Below are positions 36,455 to 46,900 of a stretch of 64,000 bases of DNA, one piece after another. Location: positions 14,867 to 78,866 of the forward strand of contig NZ_LEKU01000020.1 in NCBI RefSeq assembly GCF_009932355.1, written 5' to 3'. The position numbers were made by a program, and so were the translations under genes. The notes beneath the pieces were generated by a model. The model saw only the letters and a program-made list of their open reading frames with translations. It searched no databases and had not been told where the DNA came from. The DNA comes from Riemerella anatipestifer_E (GTDB lineage Bacteria > Bacteroidota > Bacteroidia > Flavobacteriales > Weeksellaceae). How positions within the stretch are numbered: position 1 is the first letter of the stretch; the number at the start of each line of letters is the position of its first letter.

Positions 36455-37018
36455 TTACTTTCCATTAAAGCCTGTCATCGCATTTTGGATACCTGCGAAA
36501 ACAAAAGCTAAAGAAGCCTTAGTAAATTGCTCTAGGCGTTCTGGGAGTTTGCTTTGTTCTTCCTCGGTCCATTTGCCGAGTACATAATCCACTTGTTTAC
36601 CTTCGGAGAAATTGGCAGAAATACCAAACCTTAATCTTGGGTAGTTTTGCGTTTGTAGGAGTTCTTGGATATTTTTTAGTCCATTATGTCCTGCGTCTGA
36701 GCCTTTCATTTTCATTCTAAGCGTACCGAAAGGCAAGGCTAAATCATCGGTGATGACAAGCAAATTTTCTAGCGGAATGTTCTCTTTTTTTAGCCAAAAC
36801 TTCACGGCGTTACCGCTTAAATTCATATAGGTGTCGGGTTTTAGTAATATTACTTTTCTGCCCTTATATTTACCCTCTGCTACCCAGCCAAAGTTAGCTG
36901 TTTTAAAAGGAGCCTCTATGCTTTCTGCAATTTTTTCTACAACTTTAAAGCCTACATTGTGGCGAGTTTCTGTGTACTCGTCTCCTTTGTTGCCAAGCCC
37001 TACGATAAGGTATTTCAT
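36455..37018 (-). CDS. pth: Peptidyl-tRNA hydrolase
   Basis: Pth (187 residues) releases peptidyl-tRNAs that drop off ribosomes. The motif GLGNKGDEYTETRHNVGF carries catalytic His20; DTYMNLSG and GSDAGHNGLKNI are also family marks. It faces the preceding + strand gene, with only 9 nt between stops and no terminator seen. Confidence 0.97.
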   Translation of the reverse strand: MKYLIVGLGNKGDEYTETRHNVGFKVVEKIAESIEAPFKTANFGWVAEGKYKGRKVILLKPDTYMNLSGNAVKFWLKKENIPLENLLVITDDLALPFGTLRMKMKGSDAGHNGLKNIQELLQTQNYPRLRFGISANFSEGKQVDYVLGKWTEEEQSKLPERLEQFTKASLAFVFAGIQNAMTGFNGK

Positions 37019-37112
37019 GGTTTTACTTTATTTTTAATGCGGTGCAAATTTAGAGTAATAATTGGTTTTAAAAAAGTTTTACTATCTAAGAAAGCTTTTA
37101 TGAGAAGCAACA

Positions 37113-37140
37113 AAAAATCCCTCCAGTAGATTTGGAGGGA
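37113..37140 (-). terminator. Terminator of module copy B
   Basis: On the minus strand TCCCTCCA (37140-37133) pairs with TGGAGGGA (37125-37118), followed by T residues. It is the counterpart of the terminator at 17349-17376. Confidence 0.85.
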
Positions 37141-37148
37141 TAAAAAAA

Positions 37149-38731
37149 TTACTTAGACAATAGTGCTTCTATTTTAGATAACCTTTCTTTGAGTTCTTTA
37201 ATTTCGGCATCTTTAGCTTTTAGGGCTTTGTCTTGCTCTATGCTGTGTAAATAGAGTTCTTCTATCTTCTCTACATTGGTGAGCTGGGTAGCCATAAGGT
37301 CTATATAACCTTGTTTTTAATTTCTGCGGCGGACTTATACCCTGGCAAATGTCCATTAGTCTTTACAAAATCTTCTACTTGGCTTAGGGTTTTAAAGCTA
37401 TAATCTGCCTTTAGGCTAGAAGTACCTGTATAATACTTTTGGAACACATAGTCTGGGAAGATAGCGGCATTAGTACCTACAAAACCCGTGGCTTTTACAT
37501 TACCTGCAACTTCTAGTTTTTCGGTAGGAGCTGTAACGCCTATACCTGTTTTACCTTCTATATAATTTGTTTTTTCAGAACCATTGATATAAATACCATA
37601 CTGATTGGTCGCATTTCTTACATTTCCAGTAGCATAAAAATCATACGAATTAGTTATTGTTCCTGAATAAGTTGAAGTATCACTTCTTGAAAAAAAGCCA
37701 TAAGAATCAATTATATTACCTGACCCTTTAAGACTTCTAACTGAATAAACTCCTATAAGTTGCTCAATAGGGGCAATATTTTGTTCTAGAGTAGAAAAAA
37801 GAGATAAACTTCCATAGGCATTTTTAATAGAACCTGCTGGTTTTTGAATGCTCGTAGCAATGCCGGCTCCACGAATGTCTCTTGTATTTCCTCCTCCTAC
37901 ATCAAAAGTTCTTGCAGCTATAGAGGTTAACTCAAGAGTGTTTCCATTATCTAGCTTCTCCGCGGTAAAACTACCAGTTCGTACAAGCCTTACAGGGATA
38001 GAAGTATCTGTAGGAATGATAAGCCTGTGATTTTGTCCTATGAAATTCCCATTAGTTCCGGTGTTACCTTCAATCTTATCAACATTATATATGTAATGTT
38101 CCCCCCAGCCTGATATATCTCCATAAATATCATTAGATGTAGGAGAGGAAGAAGAATTTAAAAATATGAAATTACCACTAAGTTCTGAAATGTTTTTAGT
38201 CTGTATTTGATTTGTTACACTATTATAATCTTGAAATATAGATTGAGTCTTAGGGTATTTTTGGTAGCTTCCAGTAGGAGTATATTGTACAATATCCTTA
38301 ATCTCAGAATCTATAAGTCTAATGTTTCCGCTGTTTTGTTTTTGCCAAATATCATCATTGTTTCCTGTACTCTTTACCCACTCTGTACCATTGTAATAGT
38401 AATAACCCTTTTCTGTGATTTTAGCTACTTTGGTATCATTACCTGTATAATTGCTTATAGCCCCATTGGTCTTAGTAGCGTCATCTATTACATACACTAG
38501 AGTTCCTTCTACAGGAGCTTCGATACTTGCCACACGAGTTTTACTTAATTGGGGAGCTAAAATCCCTTCGTTAGTCTTGGCGTTATCTTGGCTATTGGTT
38601 GCATTGGGCTGAACATCTAAAGTAGCTCTAGGTAAGGAGATATTAACCCCTACTTTACCACTTTGCCCATAAACTGCTAAGCCTAAACCTAAAAAGGCGA
38701 GTACACTTAATTTTGTAGCTGTTGTTTTCAT
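37149..38731 (-). pseudogene. Adhesin-like secreted protein, copy B, frameshifted near C-terminus
   Basis: Counterpart of the adhesin-like protein at 15339-17330. The open frame (37301-38731, 476 residues) has the same signal peptide and N-terminal domain, a different core, and the same C-terminal region up to SAAEIK, then stops after four extra residues (NKVI). Downstream, in another frame, DNA encodes the rest of the family tail (QGYIDLMATQLTNVEKIEEL... ending at 37149). Copy A reads AAAAAGCAAGG where B reads AAAAACAAGG, a single missing base beside an A5 tract; one more A (A6) restores EIKKQGY exactly. So this is a recent frameshift, a slippage-switchable site, or an assembly error. Confidence 0.8.
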
Positions 38732-38797
38732 AATATTTAATTTTAAAAATTGTTAATGATTTTGTTTAATTTTTTCTTTGTTGTTCTTTGGGTTAAA

Positions 38798-38861
38798 AAT
38801 TCCCTAGCGTGGCGTTTAGAATTTCCTAACTAGGGAATTAAGATTTCCTAGCTAGGAAATT
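38798..38861 (-). promoter_or_regulatory. Competing hairpins between HU-like and adhesin genes (copy B)
   Basis: In plus-strand terms, AATTCCCTAG (38798-38807) is the exact reverse complement of CTAGGGAATT (38830-38839), and AATTTCCTA (38820-38828) that of TAGGAAATT (38853-38861). In addition 38843-38860 (ATTTCCTAGCTAGGAAAT) is a perfect 18-nt palindrome. Some of these pairings exclude each other. Copy A has the same geometry with unrelated sequence (15182-15261). Confidence 0.6.
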
Positions 38862-38873
38862 TTTTGTGGGTGG

Positions 38874-39255
38874 CTAGGCTTTCTCAAACTTCAGCGTTTG
38901 TAGTATCTTTTTAAGGTCAGACCCCGGGGTAAATAGTACTTTTGTGTTTCTAATCGCTGCCGAAGTTACTTCCTCTTCCTTAGCTTTGCCCTCACTGCTA
39001 AGGCTCACTCTCATACTGCCGAGTTCGCCTAGCCTTACAATTCGTCCTTCTGATAATGAGGTTTGCATTACATCTACGAGTGCATAAAGCACCGCTCTAA
39101 TGTCCGCCCCACTTACGGTAGAAATCTTCTCGATGTCTTTGGTAAGACTCTAGAGTTTTCTCTCCTTGATACACAGGCGATGCATAGAATTTTTTGTCGC
39201 CTCCGCCCGCCACACCTGGCTGGGCTTTCTGAATAGTTTTGTACTTAATAGACAT
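38874..39255 (-). pseudogene. HU-HIG-type DNA-binding protein, copy B, frameshifted
   Basis: Counterpart of the HU-like gene at 14785-15168, 382 nt instead of 384. From the ATG at 39255 the frame gives MSIKYKTIQKAQPGV and matches copy A for 36 residues to EKTLE, then a two-base loss near 39145-39155 shifts it and it stops at GGH. The remaining family sequence (LTKDIEKISTVSGADIRAVL...) continues in the other frame to the stop at 38874. A shortened 72-residue product from an internal start (39092) is conceivable but would lack the N-terminal half. Confidence 0.82.
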
Positions 39256-39334
39256 AATCTAGTATTTAATGGTTAATTGTTAATGTTCAATGGTTATCTA
39301 AAATCTAATCTCTCATATCTAACTTCTAACCTTA

Positions 39335-39701
39335 AAAAACGCCTTTCCCCTCTAAACACACACAAAACGAGAGGAAAGGCTAAAACAGAAAGAGCAGAAC
39401 GCTTCTTCTGAACACTAAAATCACCCAACAAGAACGACCATGTTTTAAGACAAAACAATGGTGCTTTTAGTAGATATTGATGAAAGCTAAAATTGGAATG
39501 GTCTAAACACAAAAAGCCCCAATAAAAATTGGTGGAACTCTATTTATAATTAACAATAAAGGTTGAAATAATTTTCTAGATAATATAGCACATACCCACG
39601 AAACTACCTGTGTGTGTTTACGAAATTATTTGGAACAGCCAAATAATTCTGTAACTTTTTCACATTTTCTTGTATGTCGTTGATAGTGTATTGCATAAAG
39701 A
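39335..39701 (-). ncRNA. Structured noncoding leader RNA (copy B)
   Basis: About 365 nt, starting just after the promoter at 39707-39737 and ending at the hairpin 39341-39380 plus a T run (plus-strand A6 at 39335-39340). Equivalents of copy A features: the 12-bp stem (39460-39471 with 39414-39425, one mismatched pair here), and the terminator stem (39341-39352 / 39369-39380; a G-U of copy A is a Watson-Crick pair here). The CA-rich tract (plus strand 39609-39620) is a perfect 12-nt complement to the terminator loop (39353-39364). The leader is better preserved than the protein genes that follow. Confidence 0.62.
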
Positions 39702-39706
39702 AGAGA

Positions 39707-39737
39707 CAAATGTATAAGCTATTTTTTAGATATGCAA
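39707..39737 (-). promoter_or_regulatory. Promoter of leader RNA, module copy B
   Basis: On the minus strand, TTG (plus strand CAA 39735-39737), 20-nt spacer, TACATTTG (plus strand CAAATGTA 39707-39714). It is divergent from the rpoB promoter, with 33 nt between the two boxes' inner ends. Confidence 0.78.
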
Positions 39738-39770
39738 ATTTTATAAGGTGATAATTTAGAGGATAGAAGG

Positions 39771-39802
39771 TTTGTGAGGTTTAATAAAAAAATATATCTT
39801 TG
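39771..39802 (+). promoter_or_regulatory. rpoB promoter
   Basis: TTTG at 39771-39774, 20-nt spacer and TATCTTTG at 39795-39802. It implies an untranslated leader of about 260 nt before rpoB. Confidence 0.8.
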
Positions 39803-40067
39803 CAGTTCATTTTGAGTGATATACACTTCTGAAATATAAAATAAGAATACAAAACTCTTATCCTTAGGGATTTAGGGTTTTGTTCTGTTGTATTTCAAGG
39901 TATTATCTATCTAATGAGAAAATTGAAAATATTTTGCACTACGCCGTGAAAAGATATACCGGAGTTGCAGTTAGAAAGTTTTTTAGGAAATGATGCCTGA
40001 ATAGCTTTCTGATATTTTTAAAAAGAGTAACAAAATATTTTTAAACCAACAATCTTCTAAAAGTTTT
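39803..40067 (+). promoter_or_regulatory. Long untranslated leader of rpoB
   Basis: No gene of credible length. Near the 5' end a layered hairpin is visible: AATACA (39846-39851) with TGTATT (39889-39894), inside it AAACTC/GGGTTT and ATCC/GGAT. No T run follows. It may carry a control element for RNA polymerase synthesis; ligand or protein unknown. Confidence 0.4.
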
Positions 40068-43000
40068 ATGAGTAAATCAAAGACGACACAAAAAGCTCAG
40101 GGAAATCAAAGAATTAATTTCTCGTCGGCTAAAGGAAGAGTGGAGACGCCAGACTTTTTGGATATCCAAATTCAATCCTTTAAGGAGTTCTTTCAGCTAG
40201 ACACACTTCCGGAGCAGAGAGTGAACGAAGGACTTTACAAAACCTTCCAAGAAAATTTCCCAATTACAGATTCTAGAAACCAGTTTGTACTAGAGTTTTT
40301 AGATTACTTAGTAGATTCTCCTCGCTATTCTATAGATGAGTGTGTAGAGAGAGGGCTTACTTATTCTGTGCCATTAAAGGCAAGATTAAAATTATACTGT
40401 ACAGACCCAGAGTACGATGATTTCCAAACGGTAATCCAAGATGTATATCTAGGTACAGTACCTTATATGACGCCTAGTGGTTCATTTATCATCAATGGTG
40501 CAGAGCGTGTGGTAGTAACACAGTTGCATAGATCTCCAGGGGTATTCTTCGGGCAGACTTACCACGCTAATGGTACTAAATTATACTATTCTAGAATTAT
40601 CCCATTTAAAGGGTCTTGGATGGAATTTACTACGGATATCAACAGCGTAATGTACGCTTATATAGACCGTAAGAAAAAATTACCATTAACCACTTTACTT
40701 AGAGCTATCGGTTACGAGTCTGATAAGGAAATTCTTCAGATATTCGACTTGGCGGAAGAGGTTAAAGTGTCTAAAGCGGCTCTTAAAAAAGTAGAAGGTA
40801 GAACTTTAGCAGCTAGAGTTCTTAATACTTGGTTTGAAGATTTCGTAGATGAAGATACAGGTGAGGTAGTTTCTGTAGAAAGAAACGAAATTATCTTAGA
40901 TAGAGAAACCGTTCTTGAAAAAGAACATTTAGATTTGATTTTGGAGGCTGGTGTTAAAACCATTTTAATCCACAATGAAAACACTAAGGAGTTCTCCATC
41001 ATTCAAAATACATTACAAAAAGACCCTACCAACTCAGAAAAAGAAGCGGTAGAGTACATCTATCGTCAGTTGAGAAACGCAGATCCACCTGATGAAGAAA
41101 CTGCAAGAGGAATTATAGAAAAGTTATTCTTCTCGGAGCAGAGATATTCTTTAGGAGAGGTAGGTCGTTACAGATTGAACAAAAAGCTAGGTCTTAGCGT
41201 AGACGAAAGTGTAGAGGTACTTACTAAAGAGGACATCATTAGTATTGTAAAACACTTAATAGAGTTGGCTAACTCTAAAGCAGAGGTAGATGATATAGAC
41301 CACCTTTCTAACAGAAGAATTAGAACGGTAGGAGAGCAGTTGGCAGGTCAGTTTGGAGTAGGTCTTTCTAGAATTGCAAGAACAATCCGTGAGAGAATGA
41401 ATGTTCGTGATAACGAATTGTTTAGTCCAACAGATTTAGTTAACGCTAAAACATTAACATCGGTAATTAACTCATTCTTTGGAACTAACCAGCTTTCTCA
41501 GTTTATGGATCAAACCAATCCACTTTCTGAGATTACACATAAGAGAAAATTATCAGCTTTAGGACCTGGTGGTCTTTCTAGAGAAAGAGCAGGTTTTGAG
41601 GTTCGAGATGTTCACCATACACACTACGGAAGAATTTGTCCAATTGAGACGCCGGAAGGACCGAACATTGGTTTGATTTCTTCTTTAGGTATTTATGCTA
41701 AAATCAATAATTTAGGTTTCATAGAAACGCCTTATCGTAAGGTAGAAAATGGTAAAGTAGATTTAGATGCGGCACCTATATATCTTAACGCAGAAGATGA
41801 GGAAGCTAAAATTATTGCTCAAGCGAACGTAGAGCTTGCTGATGATGGTAAGTTTGAAACAGAGAGAATTATTGCTCGTTTAGATGGAGATTACCCAGTG
41901 GTAGAACCAGAGCAAGTAGATTTAATAGATGTAGCTCCTAACCAGATTTCTGGTATTTCGGCATCACTTATTCCTTTCCTAGAACACGATGATGCTAACC
42001 GTGCCTTGATGGGATCTAACATGATGCGTCAGGCAGTACCATTATTAAAACCTCAAGCACCTATCGTAGGTACAGGTTTAGAAAAGCAAGTGGCTAGAGA
42101 CTCTAGAATTTTAATCAATGCTGAAGGAACTGGTGTTGTAGAGTATGTAGATGCGGAGAGAATTGTTATAAAATATGATAGAACTGAAGATGAAGATATT
42201 GTAAGCTTCGAATCAGCTACTAAAACCTATCATTTAACTAAGTTCAGAAAAACCAACCAATCTACTACTATTACTCTTAAACCTATTGTAAGAGTAGGAG
42301 ATACAGTAGAAAAAGGACAAGTACTTTGTGATGGTTACGCAACAGAAAACGGAGAGTTAGCATTAGGTAGAAACTTAGTGGTAGCGTTCATGCCTTGGAA
42401 AGGGTATAACTTCGAGGATGCGATTGTAATCAACGAAAAAGTAGTTCGTGAGGACTGGTTTACTTCTATCCACGTAGATGAGTATTCTTTAGAGGTAAGA
42501 GATACCAAACTAGGTATGGAGGAGCTTACAGCAGATATTCCTAATATCTCTGAAGATGCTACAAAAGACCTAGATGAAAACGGTATGATAAGAATCGGAG
42601 CAGAGGTAAAACCTGGTGATATTCTTATCGGTAAAATCACACCTAAAGGAGAGTCTGACCCTACTCCAGAAGAGAAGTTATTAAGAGCTATCTTCGGTGA
42701 TAAAGCAGGAGATGTAAAAGACGCTTCTTTAAAGGCAGATTCTTCATTAAGAGGGGTAGTGATAGACAAAAAGCTATTCTCTAGAAATATTAAGGATAAG
42801 AAGAAGAGAACAGAAGAGAAAATCAAGCTAGAAGAAATAGAAAACCAATATAAAACTAAGTTCAATGAGCTTAGAGCGGTTCTTTTAGATAAATTAAACA
42901 CTATTGTTAATGGTAAAACATCTCAAGGAGTTAAAAACGACTTAGGAGAAGAAATCATTGGTAAAGGTGCTAAGTTCTCTATGAAACTACTTCAGTCAGT

Positions 43001-43895
43001 AGAAGATTATGTAAATGTAAGTGGTTCTGACTGGACAGTAGATACAGATAAAAACGAGTTAATTAAGCAATTAATTCACAACTATAAGATTAAGTACAAC
43101 GATTTACAAGGAGTTAAAAACCGTGAGAAATACGCTATTTCAATCGGAGACGAGCTTCCTTCAGGAATAATTAAGTTGGCTAAAGTTTACATCGCTAAGA
43201 AGAGAAAGTTAAATGTAGGAGATAAGATGGCAGGACGTCACGGTAACAAAGGTATCGTATCTAGAATCGTTCGTGAGGAAGATATGCCTTTCTTAGAAGA
43301 CGGTACGCCAGTAGACATCGTACTTAACCCGCTAGGGGTACCTTCTCGTATGAACATCGGTCAGATTTACGAAACGGTACTTGGTTGGGCAGGTAAGCAA
43401 TTAGGCTTGAAGTTCGCTACGCCTATTTTTGACGGTGCTAAACTAGACCAAATTACAGAGTACACCGAAAAAGCAGGGCTACCTATCTACGGAAACACTT
43501 ATCTGTATGATGGTGGTACAGGGGAGAGATTTACTCAGCCAGCTACTGTAGGTGTGATTTATATGTTGAAACTTGGTCACATGGTAGATGATAAGATGCA
43601 TGCTCGTTCTATTGGACCTTACTCTCTCATCACGCAGCAGCCATTAGGAGGTAAAGCTCAGTTTGGTGGTCAGCGTTTCGGAGAGATGGAGGTTTGGGCA
43701 CTAGAAGCATTTGGTGCGTCTAACATCTTGAGAGAAATCCTAACAGTGAAGTCAGATGATGTGATTGGTAGAGCTAAAACTTACGAAGCTATTGCGAAAG
43801 GAGAGGCAATGCCAGAACCGGGTATTCCAGAATCCTTCAATGTATTGCTTCATGAGTTACAAGGTTTAGGATTAGATGTAAGGTTAGAGGAATAA
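40068..43895 (+). CDS. rpoB: RNA polymerase beta subunit
   Basis: Beta subunit, 1275 residues, forming with beta' the catalytic core of RNA polymerase. The rifampicin-binding cluster reads NQLSQFMDQTNPLSEITHKRKLSALGPGGL; key residues corresponding to E. coli Asp516, His526 and Ser531 are wild type, with Lys at the 529 position (Arg in E. coli). Later GRHGNKG and the C-terminal QQPLGGKAQFGGQRFGEMEVWALEA are typical. Upstream there is no rplJ/rplL as in most bacteria; the adjacent element is module copy B. rpoC follows after 82 nt. Confidence 0.99.
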   Translation: MSKSKTTQKAQGNQRINFSSAKGRVETPDFLDIQIQSFKEFFQLDTLPEQRVNEGLYKTFQENFPITDSRNQFVLEFLDYLVDSPRYSIDECVERGLTYSVPLKARLKLYCTDPEYDDFQTVIQDVYLGTVPYMTPSGSFIINGAERVVVTQLHRSPGVFFGQTYHANGTKLYYSRIIPFKGSWMEFTTDINSVMYAYIDRKKKLPLTTLLRAIGYESDKEILQIFDLAEEVKVSKAALKKVEGRTLAARVLNTWFEDFVDEDTGEVVSVERNEIILDRETVLEKEHLDLILEAGVKTILIHNENTKEFSIIQNTLQKDPTNSEKEAVEYIYRQLRNADPPDEETARGIIEKLFFSEQRYSLGEVGRYRLNKKLGLSVDESVEVLTKEDIISIVKHLIELANSKAEVDDIDHLSNRRIRTVGEQLAGQFGVGLSRIARTIRERMNVRDNELFSPTDLVNAKTLTSVINSFFGTNQLSQFMDQTNPLSEITHKRKLSALGPGGLSRERAGFEVRDVHHTHYGRICPIETPEGPNIGLISSLGIYAKINNLGFIETPYRKVENGKVDLDAAPIYLNAEDEEAKIIAQANVELADDGKFETERIIARLDGDYPVVEPEQVDLIDVAPNQISGISASLIPFLEHDDANRALMGSNMMRQAVPLLKPQAPIVGTGLEKQVARDSRILINAEGTGVVEYVDAERIVIKYDRTEDEDIVSFESATKTYHLTKFRKTNQSTTITLKPIVRVGDTVEKGQVLCDGYATENGELALGRNLVVAFMPWKGYNFEDAIVINEKVVREDWFTSIHVDEYSLEVRDTKLGMEELTADIPNISEDATKDLDENGMIRIGAEVKPGDILIGKITPKGESDPTPEEKLLRAIFGDKAGDVKDASLKADSSLRGVVIDKKLFSRNIKDKKKRTEEKIKLEEIENQYKTKFNELRAVLLDKLNTIVNGKTSQGVKNDLGEEIIGKGAKFSMKLLQSVEDYVNVSGSDWTVDTDKNELIKQLIHNYKIKYNDLQGVKNREKYAISIGDELPSGIIKLAKVYIAKKRKLNVGDKMAGRHGNKGIVSRIVREEDMPFLEDGTPVDIVLNPLGVPSRMNIGQIYETVLGWAGKQLGLKFATPIFDGAKLDQITEYTEKAGLPIYGNTYLYDGGTGERFTQPATVGVIYMLKLGHMVDDKMHARSIGPYSLITQQPLGGKAQFGGQRFGEMEVWALEAFGASNILREILTVKSDDVIGRAKTYEAIAKGEAMPEPGIPESFNVLLHELQGLGLDVRLEE

Positions 43896-43977
43896 TAGAC
43901 ACGAGATATGAGATACAAGATAAAAGAATACCATCTTCTCTTGGTTCTCGGTTCTCTTAATCTTTAAAAGAAACAAA

Positions 43978-46900
43978 ATGTCAAATAAAAATAAAACAAG
44001 TAGATTTAATAAAATCTCGATAGGTTTAGCTTCACCAGAGTCTATTTTACAAGATTCAAGAGGAGAAGTATTAAAACCAGAAACCATTAACTATAGAACG
44101 CACAAACCTGAAAGAGACGGGCTTTTCTGTGAGAAAATATTCGGTCCTGTAAAGGATTACGAGTGTGCTTGTGGAAAATATAAGCGTATTCGTTATAAAG
44201 GCATTGTCTGCGACCGATGCGGTGTAGAAGTAACGGAGAAAAAAGTGCGTAGAGAGCGTATAGGGCACATCAACTTGGTAGTTCCTGTAGCTCATATTTG
44301 GTACTTCCGTTCTTTACCAAATAAGATAGGTTATCTTCTAGGATTGCCATCTAAGAAACTAGATATGATTATCTACTACGAAAGATATGTGGTAATTCAG
44401 CAAGGTATCGCTAAAAAATTAGACGGTTCTGATTTCGAGGAAATGGAATTTTTAACCGAGGAAGAATATTTAGATATTTTAGATACACTTCCTACGGAAA
44501 ATCAATACTTAGATGACTCTGACCCTAATAAGTTTATCGCTAAAATGGGAGCAGAGGCTGTGGAAGAATTATTAAAGAGAATAGATTTAGATGCTCTTTC
44601 TTACGATTTAAGGCACAAAGCTCACAACGAAACATCTAAGCAAAGAAGAACAGAAGCATTAAAAAGATTATCAGTAGTAGAAGCTCTTAGAGATGCTAAT
44701 ACGAGAATGATTAACCGCCCAGAGTGGATGGTAATGCGTGTACTTCCTGTAATACCACCAGAGTTAAGACCATTAGTGCCACTAGATGGTGGGCGTTTTG
44801 CGACATCAGACCTTAACGACCTTTATAGAAGAGTAATTATCAGAAACAACCGTCTTAAGAGACTTCTAGAAATTAAAGCTCCTGAAGTTATCTTAAGAAA
44901 CGAGAAGCGTATGCTTCAAGAAGCGGTAGATTCTTTATTTGATAATACAAGAAAATCTTCTGCGGTTAAATCTGAGTCTAATAGACCATTAAAATCTCTT
45001 TCTGATTCATTAAAAGGTAAGCAAGGGCGTTTCCGTCAGAACTTACTTGGTAAAAGGGTGGACTACTCTGCTCGTTCGGTAATTGTGGTAGGGCCTACTT
45101 TACAACTACACGAGTGTGGTATCCCTAAAGATATGGCGGCAGAGCTTTATAAGCCGTTCATCATCAGAAAACTAATCGAAAGAGGTATCGTAAAAACGGT
45201 AAAATCTGCGAAGAGAATTATAGATAGAAAAGAGCCTGTGGTGTACGACATTCTAGAAAATGTAATGAAAGGTCACCCAGTACTTCTTAACCGTGCACCT
45301 ACGCTTCACCGTTTAGGTATTCAGGCGTTCCAGCCTAAAATGATTGAAGGTAAAGCGATACAACTACACCCATTGGTAACTACGGCATTCAACGCCGACT
45401 TTGATGGTGACCAGATGGCGGTGCACTTACCTTTAGGTCCAGAAGCTATTTTAGAGGCTCAACTTTTAATGTTAGGTTCTCAGAATATCTTGAACCCTGC
45501 TAACGGTTCTCCAATTACGGTACCTTCTCAGGACATGGTACTTGGGCTTTACTTTATGACTAAAGAAGCTCACTCTACGGAGGATTATAAAGTGAAGGGA
45601 GAAGGTTTAACTTTCTACTCTCCAGAGGAAGCAGAAATTGCCTATAATGAAGGACAAGTAACGCTTAATGCTAAAGTTAAGTGTAAACTTCCTGTAAAAA
45701 ATGAAAACGGAGAATTAGTAACTAAACTGATTGAAACTACTGTTGGTAGAATTTTATTCAATCAGATAGTACCTGAACAGATAGGATTCATCAATGAACT
45801 TTTAACGAAAAAATCGTTAAGAAATGTAATTGGTAGAATTTTAGCAGAAACTGATTTCCCAACTACAGTTCAGTTCTTGGATAGAATGAAAGACCTAGGA
45901 TACTCTAATGCATTCAAAGGAGGTCTATCGTTCAGCTTAGCTGATATTGTGGTACCAGAAGAGAAGAAACAAATGATAGCTTCGGCGGTAGAAAGTGTAG
46001 ATGATATTAAGGCTAATTATAATATGGGTCTTATCACTGATACTGAGCGTTATAACCAAGTAATTGATGTTTGGACAAATACTAACGCTAACCTTACCGA
46101 AATGATTATGCAGAGAATGAAGACCGACCAAGGTGGTTTCAACTCTGTATATATGATGCTAGATTCTGGTGCGAGGGGTTCTAAAGAGCAGATTCGTCAG
46201 TTATCAGGTATGCGTGGTCTAATGGCAAAACCTCAAAAAGCAGGTTCAGTAGGTGCAGAGATTATTGAAAACCCTATTGTAGCTAACTTTAAAGAGGGGC
46301 TTTCTATCCTTGAGTACTTTATCTCTACTCACGGTGCTCGTAAAGGTCTTGCGGATACGGCTCTTAAAACGGCGGATGCTGGTTACTTAACGAGAAGGTT
46401 GGTAGATGTGGCTCAAGACGTTATCATTACTGAAGACGATTGTGGTACACTAAGAGGTGTGGAAGTAACGCCACTTAAAAAGAATGACGAGATAGTAGAG
46501 AGATTATCTGAAAGAATTTTAGGTAGAATTTCTTTACATGATATATATGATCCAGAAACAGACGAGTTAATCGTAGAAGCTGATGTTCTTATAGATGAAG
46601 AATTAGCTAAGAAGATAGAAGAGGCTGGTATAGAGTCTGTGGAGGTTCGTTCACCTTTAACTTGTGAATCTAAGAGAGGTATCTGTGCTAAATGTTACGG
46701 TAGAAACTTAGCAACAGGCAAGATGATTCATATGGGAGAAGCTGTGGGTGTTATTGCAGCACAGTCTATTGGGGAACCTGGTACGCAGCTTACCTTGAGA
46801 ACCTTCCACCAAGGGGGAACAGCGGGTAACGTTTCCGAAAATCCGTCTATCGTAGCTAAAAGAGATGGTATCGTAGAAATGGACGAAATTAGAACGGTAA

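Larger units (their letters stand above)
37113..39737 (-). repeat. Duplicated leader-RNA/HU/adhesin module, copy B (inverted)
   Basis: Inverted second copy of the module at 14226-17376. Promoter, leader, terminator, HU-like gene, hairpin-rich spacer and adhesin ends are all present in the same order. The HU and adhesin frames are both broken here while the leader RNA stems are kept. Confidence 0.9.

Noticed and set aside
38874..39092. Short 72-residue HU-like gene in copy B as a functional gene
   Set aside because: It lacks the first 55 residues of the family; the upstream half is present in another frame, so a frameshifted gene is the simpler reading.
39294..39512. 72-residue open frame in the copy B leader
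   Set aside because: Same region as above; similarity to copy A comes from conserved noncoding DNA.
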